From contig DAHVAE010000032.1 of NCBI GenBank assembly GCA_027314795.1, positions 1-7,841 of the forward strand: a stretch of DNA of 7,841 nt, given 5' to 3'. The translations under genes were made by a program, and so were the position numbers. The notes below the pieces were generated by a model. That model was not told where the DNA came from and did no database searches. It saw only the letters and a program-made list of their open reading frames with translations. Source of the stretch: Candidatus Saccharimonadota bacterium. GTDB taxonomy: Bacteria > Patescibacteriota > Saccharimonadia > Saccharimonadales > UBA4665. Below are positions 1 through 4,988 of the stretch, piece by piece. Within the stretch, counting starts at the first letter, position 1. The number at the start of each line of letters is the position of its first letter.

Positions 1-946
1 AACTGGTGTTGGCTGGGTGAGTAGTTGCAGTCAGGGAGCTTGCGGATATGGTGCTAATTGGAGTTGGCGGTAAGCCTGGATGGAGCAGCGTGTTATACGG
101 CGAGTCATAACTTAAGCTTGGTGGCTGCCCGGCTACAATAGCGCCGTAGTTGGCTGTAACGTCCGATTCAAGTGCCATGTTTGCTTTAAGGCGTGATAAA
201 AATACTTGGGCAACCTGAGCCCGAATCGGCTCATGAGATACCTCTTGGTTTACTATTGATGTTAGGATCAACCCTTGATAGGTCGTTAAGCCTTCGGCTG
301 CAAAGGCTGATTGGACACTAGGAGTTAGATGGCTATACATTTCATTTAGTGATTCGCTAATTATTTGGGTTAGTGGGGTCGTATTGGTTTTATCAAACGA
401 GTCAGGCCAAAGTAGGCCTTCGAGGGTTGCCGTCCCTGGTGGTACTAAACGCATTATTGGTAGTGATGAGTATAGAGAAGGATTAAGATCAGCTGTTACT
501 TCGCTTGGCGAATAGCCATCATTAATTAGATCAGCTGCAACTTGGTCAATCCTTATGCCTGGCAAAATAGTTACAAGTTTTGCTGCTACTTTACCACTGG
601 TTATTATGTTAACTATAGCTTGGGTGGATTGGTCTGGAGCCAGCGCGTAGGTTCCAGCTTGGAGTTTGTCGGTTAAATTAGCGTTATGAACATAAAGCTG
701 CATTGCCCAAGAGCTTCTAATTAAATGATCGTTAACTAACTCATTAGCTATGTCCTTAACGGAGCTACCCGATTTGATATCTACTATCTTTGTTACTGAT
801 GAGCTGTTAACTGGCTTAAGTCTTTGTTCATAAGCCCGGCGAACTAGGAAACCACCGATTATGAAAACAATAATTAGTGCAACTAAGATAATAAATACTT
901 GACTTGGTAGCCGGCGATACTTACTGTTGGCGCTATACTTACTCAT
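1..946 (-). CDS. mltG: Endolytic murein transglycosylase MltG (YceG-like), C-terminus cut by window start
   Basis: MltG is a membrane-anchored enzyme that cleaves nascent glycan strands and so limits peptidoglycan chain length. The frame is open from an ATG at 946 to the window edge, giving 315 residues. A short basic N-terminus precedes one membrane segment (about 16-36), so the rest lies outside the membrane. A LysM-like region follows (about 52-118), then the YceG catalytic domain with LEGLLWPDSF (175-184), TSIVNQE (229-235), VFLSRL (248-253), ESDVTANYG (260-268) and YNTLLHPGLPPTPI (284-297). Family members usually have about 330-400 residues, so only a few dozen C-terminal residues should be missing. 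The first Glu of the usual SIVEKE motif is Asn here. The second, Glu235, is kept and is the likely catalytic acid (from memory of actinobacterial homologues). The start overlaps the ruvX stop as ATGA, implying translational coupling. No Shine-Dalgarno sequence is visible. Confidence 0.93.
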   Translation of the reverse strand, partial: MSKYSANSKYRRLPSQVFIILVALIIVFIIGGFLVRRAYEQRLKPVNSSSVTKIVDIKSGSSVKDIANELVNDHLIRSSWAMQLYVHNANLTDKLQAGTYALAPDQSTQAIVNIITSGKVAAKLVTILPGIRIDQVAADLINDGYSPSEVTADLNPSLYSSLPIMRLVPPGTATLEGLLWPDSFDKTNTTPLTQIISESLNEMYSHLTPSVQSAFAAEGLTTYQGLILTSIVNQEVSHEPIRAQVAQVFLSRLKANMALESDVTANYGAIVAGQPPSLSYDSPYNTLLHPGLPPTPISTISASSLTATTHPANTS

Positions 947-1365
947 TGTCTTTGACTGTTTATGTAATCTTCTAATATATAGCAGGCAGCCAGTTTGTCT
1001 ATATCTGCCTTAGAATAAGGCTTAGATCGCCTACGTAGCTCTTCCTCCGCTCGAACACTACTTAGAGCTTCGTCTTGAGCTATGATCTCGATAGCTAAGA
1101 CAGTCTTTAGACTTTCAATAAATTGTCTGACCTTATTGGTTTGGTTACTATCATTACCGCTTAAAGTTCTCGGCAAACCAACAACGATAACTTCAATATT
1201 GTAGTTTCTTACTAGCTCATTTATTTTGTCTACTAGGTTGGCATCATTAGTAATAGTATCTAGCGGTGTAGCTAACAGGGTTTCAAGGTTAGCTGTAGCC
1301 AGCCCCACCCGCTTGTCCCCTATGTCCAGTGCAAGTAGGTGTTTATGGTTAGTTAGTGGTGGCAT
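943..1365 (-). CDS. ruvX: RuvX/YqgF family RNase H-fold nuclease (pre-16S rRNA processing / resolvase-like)
   Basis: YqgF proteins are small RNase H-fold nucleases linked to maturation of the 16S rRNA 5' end in E. coli and proposed as Holliday-junction resolvase relatives. At 140 aa it has the usual family length. Visible motifs are LALDIGDKRVG (11-21, with catalytic Asp14), VVGLPR (61-66), QDEALSSVRAE (97-107, with Glu99) and DIDKLAACYILEDYI (121-135, with Asp123). These supply the three acidic positions expected of the fold. The usual DERLT/S motif reads DEALSS, so the Arg is lost but the catalytic Glu is not. The gene overlaps the end of the upstream membrane-protein gene by 17 bp and its TGA overlaps the mltG start. 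No better downstream start exists before the first motif and no Shine-Dalgarno sequence is visible. It probably rides in this unit as a housekeeping gene. Confidence 0.93.
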   Translation of the reverse strand: MPPLTNHKHLLALDIGDKRVGLATANLETLLATPLDTITNDANLVDKINELVRNYNIEVIVVGLPRTLSGNDSNQTNKVRQFIESLKTVLAIEIIAQDEALSSVRAEEELRRRSKPYSKADIDKLAACYILEDYINSQRQ

Positions 1366-3082
1366 TGGGGTTGTTAGTTGGCTTAGCTATATTAATCGTT
1401 ATCTTAGATGGGCTTGGAGCTTTAGATACATAGAAAGGTGACAGCTTAATTGTTACGCTACTAACATCTGGGTTAGACTTAACTATTGATTCTATTTGGC
1501 CAACCTTTTGTCCAGTAATTTGATTTTTAAGTACAGTCGTATTAATATTCGGTCCAACTATCGCTGTGGTGACAAGTGTCAGATTGGTCGGATTGCTACC
1601 GGCTGTATAGCTAGCGTTTGATAGCCCATTATTTAAAATGCTCTGGTTACCATTTACTTGAGACTTAATATTGTTATTTAAGAGAGTTACTAAATCTGTC
1701 TTAATGACTCCATACATCGAATACCCAACTGTTTCCGTTACCGTAACACTATTTGCAACAGTACCGGCTGTTGCGTTTGGTGAAATGTTTGGAGTACCGG
1801 CGTTAAAAGTCGAATTAAGTGGGTAATAGTTAGCCTGGTTTAATTGATTGGTTAGGTCGCTTTTAGCCCCAGCAGTATCTTGAGTAATTTTGTTCTCGGC
1901 ATTATTAATATCTGCTTGTGAAACTACTGTAGTTATATTGTCTGTACCGCCACTGGCACCGCCCGTAGCCGTAACATCGCTTCTCCCTGGAACGTTAAAT
2001 GTAGTATTGTTGTCTGATGTATTGTATGAAGACCCGCCATTCTGAGCTGTTATTGAAGTTGAATTATTAGCATCGTAAACTAAACAGTTACTACCATGCC
2101 TGCCATTTGGTAATGAAGGAAAGCTGGTATCGGCTTGAGTAATATAGGTATTGTTATTGACGGTTATACCGGTACCGGCAGGCACATCACTTGGAGCAGA
2201 AATTGTATTACATTCAATAGCCTGCATGCTAACCGTTCCTGAAGCTTTTTGACCATTATTCTGCTGGCCGGTAGCATTAACCGTAGCGGTATATGTCTTT
2301 GATTCACTGACTTGCTTAGCTCTTACTGTATTGGTGTTGGTGTTAACGCCGCTGGCATTGGTACTCAAGTTAAAAGAGAGGTTAGCATTTACGTTTTGAG
2401 CATTGGTCTTTATGTCTATTGTGGCATGTGGCCAGACATTAAAAAGTAGTATCCATAAGATAACTATAAGGATAAGGCCACCACCACCCAGTAAAGCCCA
2501 CAACCTAAACTTGTTGAAGTTAGGTATCTTCAGCGACTTGTCTTTTTTAGCCTTCTTCTTAGCTTCAGCTTTAGCCACTGCTGGCATGGCCGTATCGGTA
2601 GGGGCCTCTTCAGAATTATCTAGCTCAATAGTCTCAAGATCGTTAGTGGGAATTTTAGATTTGGCTTTATCGGCTGACTTAGTTATCTCTTTTTGAGCTT
2701 CTTTCTTCATCTCTTCGGCTTCATTCGGTTCAGTAGATATTTCTGGTATGCCTTCTTCTTCGGCGGCTTCTACCATTTCGTGTTCAATTACTGGTGCCGC
2801 TGGTATCTCTGGTTTTGATGATAGGGTTTTAGCTACGTGAATACCGACAGCTCCAGCCAGTGGCAGCAAGCTAGCTTCTGTGGTTACAATTACTAGGTTC
2901 TTTTTAGCCTCATCGCTTTTACGCTTTAAAAGCTTCATGTTAACAATGCTCTGAAAGACAGCGGCCCTCTTAGGTAAGACTAGGGCAACAAGCTTCTTTT
3001 TGCTCTCACTGACCTTGTCTATAACAGTGGTTATCTCGTCATCTACGTCAATGTATATTGTGTCTTTAGTGTCTTCAGCCAT
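1349..3082 (-). CDS. Single-pass membrane protein with N-terminal Rossmann-like domain and Baseplate_J-like extracytoplasmic domain
   Basis: This 577-aa protein has no assigned function that I can name. Residues 1-90 form an alternating strand/helix domain (IYIDVDDEITTVIDK at 9-23, VALVLPKRAA at 32-41, NMKLLKRKS at 48-56, LVIVTTEASLL at 63-73) of a kind I associate with CPR genomes. Residues 91-192 are a charged, probably disordered linker, acidic first and then Lys/Ala-rich. One membrane helix lies at about 194-216. The rest is outside and rich in Asn, Thr and Ser. Residues about 276-375 resemble the start of Baseplate_J/gp47-like domains (ASGTVSM, then a PAGTGI turn), with two Cys at 291 and 333 that could pair. 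The C-terminal part (about 525-567), with NPDVSSVTIKLSPFYVSK, resembles the closing beta unit of such proteins. It starts immediately after the stop of the FtsA-like gene (TAAATG), so the two products are probably made together and may interact across the membrane. Family assignment is moderate and role is unknown. Confidence 0.8.
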   Translation of the reverse strand: MAEDTKDTIYIDVDDEITTVIDKVSESKKKLVALVLPKRAAVFQSIVNMKLLKRKSDEAKKNLVIVTTEASLLPLAGAVGIHVAKTLSSKPEIPAAPVIEHEMVEAAEEEGIPEISTEPNEAEEMKKEAQKEITKSADKAKSKIPTNDLETIELDNSEEAPTDTAMPAVAKAEAKKKAKKDKSLKIPNFNKFRLWALLGGGGLILIVILWILLFNVWPHATIDIKTNAQNVNANLSFNLSTNASGVNTNTNTVRAKQVSESKTYTATVNATGQQNNGQKASGTVSMQAIECNTISAPSDVPAGTGITVNNNTYITQADTSFPSLPNGRHGSNCLVYDANNSTSITAQNGGSSYNTSDNNTTFNVPGRSDVTATGGASGGTDNITTVVSQADINNAENKITQDTAGAKSDLTNQLNQANYYPLNSTFNAGTPNISPNATAGTVANSVTVTETVGYSMYGVIKTDLVTLLNNNIKSQVNGNQSILNNGLSNASYTAGSNPTNLTLVTTAIVGPNINTTVLKNQITGQKVGQIESIVKSNPDVSSVTIKLSPFYVSKAPSPSKITINIAKPTNNPNATTN

Positions 3083-4420
3083 TTATACACTCAGCATCTT
3101 ATCAATCTTATCTTTAATAGTGTCATTTGCCGCACTAAATTGGGAGGTATCTAGCCCTACTCGAAGTAAGCCCATAGCGGTAATATAGGTATGGTCGTTA
3201 ACCTTGCCGGTCTTATCTTTAATACCTTCAACTTGTTCTGGTTTAATGTGATGCACGGTTGGCTTCCTGGTAAAAGGCAGTGCTCTGTACCAGCTTGAAG
3301 TTTCCAATTTATCCATCAGCATATCTAGCGATGAACCACCGCCACAAAGGAACATCCGATGGGGCAGGTGATCGAGTTTCTCAAACTCTCCGAGCGCTAG
3401 TTCAATGCCGGCTACCCAGGTATCTGCAGTTTTTGCTACTGAAGCTTCAACATGTGATTTCTTTTGGGCTGGGATGTTGCCTTCAGAGAGGCCTAGCTTA
3501 AGCTCTTCAGCCTCTTCAAAACTAATACCTAGCTCCTTTTCTATGCCTCTTGTATAGGCCCTACCGCCAATACCAAACATCTTAGTACCCTGGACGCCAC
3601 CATCATTAATAACGGCAATGTCAGTTGTCCCACCACCAACATCCATCAAGATTGCACTTAGGTTTTGGTTGGGGTCATTACCTATAACGGCCCTTGAGAC
3701 AGCAAAGGGCTCAGCGGCAACTGCCAGTAAGTCTAAATCTAGTTCCTGGGCTGTTTTCTCAAGTGCACCAATATGGATAAGCGGGGCAAAGGCAGTATAT
3801 AGCTGTACTATGACATCCCGACCTTGGAAACCAATAGGATTATTGATTGGGTAACCATCTATCTCAAGACTAACTAGCGCGCTATTAACTAGGCGTACAT
3901 CAACGTTTTTACCTCCTAGTTCCCAGGCTAGTTGAGCCTTGGCGCTATTTTCGGCTCTAGATTGGACTAGATTAATTATCTTCTCCATTTCTGGAACGTC
4001 TATTGGTTTAGTTGGCTCTTTACGACTGACTTTCACTGTTGTGGTTGTGCCTTTAACTAATTCACCGGCAATACCGATGATAGCTGTTCTAACGCTTATG
4101 CCAGCTTCTTCTTCGGCTTCGTTAAGAGCTTTGTCGCAGTTTTCTACTACGGCAGCAATGTCTGAGATAGCTCCAGCTTGCATGTCAGTTAATGATTGAT
4201 GATGCCTGCCGACGCCGATAATCTCAAGTTTGCCTGGGTCTTCTTCGGATACCTTACCGATTAACGCCTTCACAAACTCCGTTCCTATATCTAAGGCAAC
4301 TAGATATTGATCGGAGTTCTTTTTAGACTTAGACAATACTGAAGAACCAACTTTGGTAGTAGCTGTATTTAAGGCTTTTTTAGCAACTAGCCTACTACTT
4401 GCTTTTAATTTGCCAAGCAT
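3083..4420 (-). CDS. FtsA-like actin-fold ATPase (FtsA/PilM family)
   Basis: This 445-aa protein belongs to the FtsA/PilM branch of actin-like ATPases. FtsA tethers FtsZ filaments to the membrane, while PilM is the cytoplasmic ATPase of type IV pilus assembly. Visible motifs are phosphate-1 VALDIGTEFVKALIG (41-55), an SHS2/1C-type subdomain (about 83-200, including INNPIGFQG at 192-200), phosphate-2 MDVGGGTTDIAV (259-270), GIGGRAYTRGI (283-293) and the adenosine motif LCGGGSSLDML (358-368). GGGTTDIAV and NPIGFQG resemble FtsA more than PilM, whose phosphate-2 is usually less canonical. It has a 38-residue basic N-terminal extension (MLGKLKASSRLVAKK) and only a short amphipathic C-terminal tail (NDTIKDKIDKMLSV). 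The next gene, which it abuts, encodes a bitopic membrane protein, as PilM is followed by PilN. It may be an FtsA paralogue rather than the division FtsA, since no ftsZ is in the window. Fold assignment is secure and precise role is not. Confidence 0.88.
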   Translation of the reverse strand: MLGKLKASSRLVAKKALNTATTKVGSSVLSKSKKNSDQYLVALDIGTEFVKALIGKVSEEDPGKLEIIGVGRHHQSLTDMQAGAISDIAAVVENCDKALNEAEEEAGISVRTAIIGIAGELVKGTTTTVKVSRKEPTKPIDVPEMEKIINLVQSRAENSAKAQLAWELGGKNVDVRLVNSALVSLEIDGYPINNPIGFQGRDVIVQLYTAFAPLIHIGALEKTAQELDLDLLAVAAEPFAVSRAVIGNDPNQNLSAILMDVGGGTTDIAVINDGGVQGTKMFGIGGRAYTRGIEKELGISFEEAEELKLGLSEGNIPAQKKSHVEASVAKTADTWVAGIELALGEFEKLDHLPHRMFLCGGGSSLDMLMDKLETSSWYRALPFTRKPTVHHIKPEQVEGIKDKTGKVNDHTYITAMGLLRVGLDTSQFSAANDTIKDKIDKMLSV

Positions 4421-4427
4421 ATGCTTA

Positions 4428-4436
4428 ATTTTACCA
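4428..4436 (-). promoter_or_regulatory. Candidate extended -10 promoter (TGGTAAAAT) of the FtsA-like operon
   Basis: On the minus strand TGG followed by TAAAAT forms an extended -10 box (TGn plus a hexamer one base from consensus). No convincing -35 is present 16-18 bp upstream, which extended -10 promoters can tolerate. Initiation about 7 nt downstream would fall at about 4421-4422, right at the ATG at 4420, giving a leaderless or nearly leaderless mRNA. It follows the longest non-coding stretch of the window, so a promoter is expected here. This is a pattern match only. Confidence 0.4.
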
Positions 4437-4541
4437 CATGGTAACTGGGGTTTCGCTTTATTTTTAAGTTAGATTAACGAATGGCATGATATAGCCGCAG
4501 TAAGCTATGAACTTCTGATCAAGTGTACGATGTGGCTACGG

Positions 4542-4667
4542 CTAAGTGTAGTGCACCACATTGTAGCTCTGCCCGATAACTGATAGTAATCTTCGGTGAG
4601 TAAGGACATTTGAGGATAACTTGACTAGAAGTTTTTTAAGATCACTTAGTAAGTTGTTTTCTTCCAT
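4542..4667 (-). CDS. Possible small protein, 41 aa, unknown
   Basis: An ATG-started frame of 41 codons ends in TAG. The N-terminal part (EENNLLSDLKKLLVKLSSNV) looks like an amphipathic, Leu-rich helix, followed by LTHRRLLSVIGQSYNVV. No Shine-Dalgarno sequence precedes it. It has no membrane segment and matches no family I recognise. The Leu/Lys-rich start followed by HRRLL faintly recalls small CPR proteins that continue into a hydrophobic helix, so it could also be the intact beginning of a truncated gene. It is the longest ORF in an otherwise gene-free stretch and may be chance. Confidence 0.3.
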   Translation of the reverse strand: MEENNLLSDLKKLLVKLSSNVLTHRRLLSVIGQSYNVVHYT

Positions 4668-4725
4668 CTAAAATGTAAAACTCAGTGGACACTTAACATA
4701 CTTATACACAGCAGCTCAGTGTTTT

Positions 4726-4778
4726 TAGCTAGACAGTCTATTACTTGATTTTTACTTTTGCTTGTCTGGATCTAGCTA
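4726..4778. repeat. 8-bp perfect inverted repeat with 37-bp spacer
   Basis: The arms are TAGCTAGA (+ strand 4726-4733) and its exact reverse complement TCTAGCTA (4771-4778). The low-coordinate arm overlaps a second short palindrome, TAGACAGTCTA (4730-4740). The arrangement could fold in RNA or mark a binding site for a dimeric protein. No T-run follows, so it is not an obvious terminator. A chance origin cannot be excluded in AT-rich sequence. Confidence 0.35.
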
Positions 4779-4808
4779 TGGCTTTCGGGGGTTCCCTTAT
4801 CTTCAGCC

Positions 4809-4877
4809 AAAAACTGATCTGATTCTGCCTGAGATATTAGAGTTAGAGGTGGCTAAGATTGATAGATAACTCAGATC
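4809..4877 (-). terminator. Weak candidate terminator: 7-bp inverted repeat followed by five T
   Basis: On the minus strand GATCTGA (4877-4871) pairs exactly with TCAGATC (4822-4816), and the second arm is followed by AG and five T (4813-4809). The loop is about 48 nt, long for an intrinsic terminator, and the first arm can instead form a local hairpin TCAGA-CGA-TCTGA (4883-4871). It lies 110-180 bp after the alaS stop and before the presumed promoter of the next unit, where a terminator is expected. Confidence 0.22.
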
Positions 4878-4942
4878 GTCTGACCACTTTTTATGCGTCT
4901 CAGAAACCCTTCAAGCTCTTTAGATATTGCTTGGGTACTCAT
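4871..4942 (-). CDS. Possible 23-aa ORF or relic of a broken gene
   Basis: The peptide starts MSTQAISKELEGFLRR and ends IKSGQTI before a TGA stop. It begins 46 bp after the alaS stop. It is predicted to be mostly one amphipathic helix. The LRRIKSGQTI ending recalls the N-terminal half of Phd/YefM-type antitoxins, where a beta strand would follow, but none of the three frames downstream gives a convincing continuation. It may be a stub of a decayed gene, a small peptide or chance. Confidence 0.2.
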   Translation of the reverse strand: MSTQAISKELEGFLRRIKSGQTI

Positions 4943-4988
4943 GGTTATGTGGTTCAATTTAAAACCTAAAGTTCCGCTTAATTTAATA

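Larger units (their letters stand above)
4421..4988. other. 568-bp gap between alaS and the FtsA-like gene, no confident gene
   Basis: No frame on either strand holds a long ORF here. The minus strand carries two short ATG-initiated ORFs (23 and 41 codons, listed separately) and several open stretches broken by stops; one frame from 4942 onward reads through TGA, TAG and TAG with fairly protein-like segments between. There are inverted repeats at 4726/4778 and 4816/4877, and imperfect palindromes such as GTGGTGCACTAC near 4550. I see no tRNA, no SRP RNA or tmRNA signature, no CRISPR array and no IS ends. Reading the minus-strand frames did not show the glycine-rich motif of an AlaRS C-Ala domain, so it is not obviously a decayed end of alaS. 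Confidence 0.6.

Noticed and set aside
1226..4199. Long plus-strand frames opposite ruvX, the membrane protein and the FtsA-like gene
   Set aside because: They lie entirely within genes with clear families on the other strand, show no domain motifs and have compositions typical of antisense reading.
4741..4800. tRNA or other structured RNA around GGGAACCCCC (4796-4787)
   Set aside because: There is no T-loop consensus or cloverleaf, and the GGG/CCC stem has only a 3-4 nt loop.
4871..4942. UGA recoded as glycine (Gracilibacteria/SR1 code) to extend the 23-codon ORF
   Set aside because: mnmA and ruvX end in TGA at natural family C-termini, and the extended frame meets TAG five codons later.
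4421..4988. Decayed C-Ala domain of alaS in the gap
   Set aside because: The length is tempting, but no minus-strand frame shows the glycine-rich C-Ala motif, and the alaS product ends cleanly at a domain boundary.
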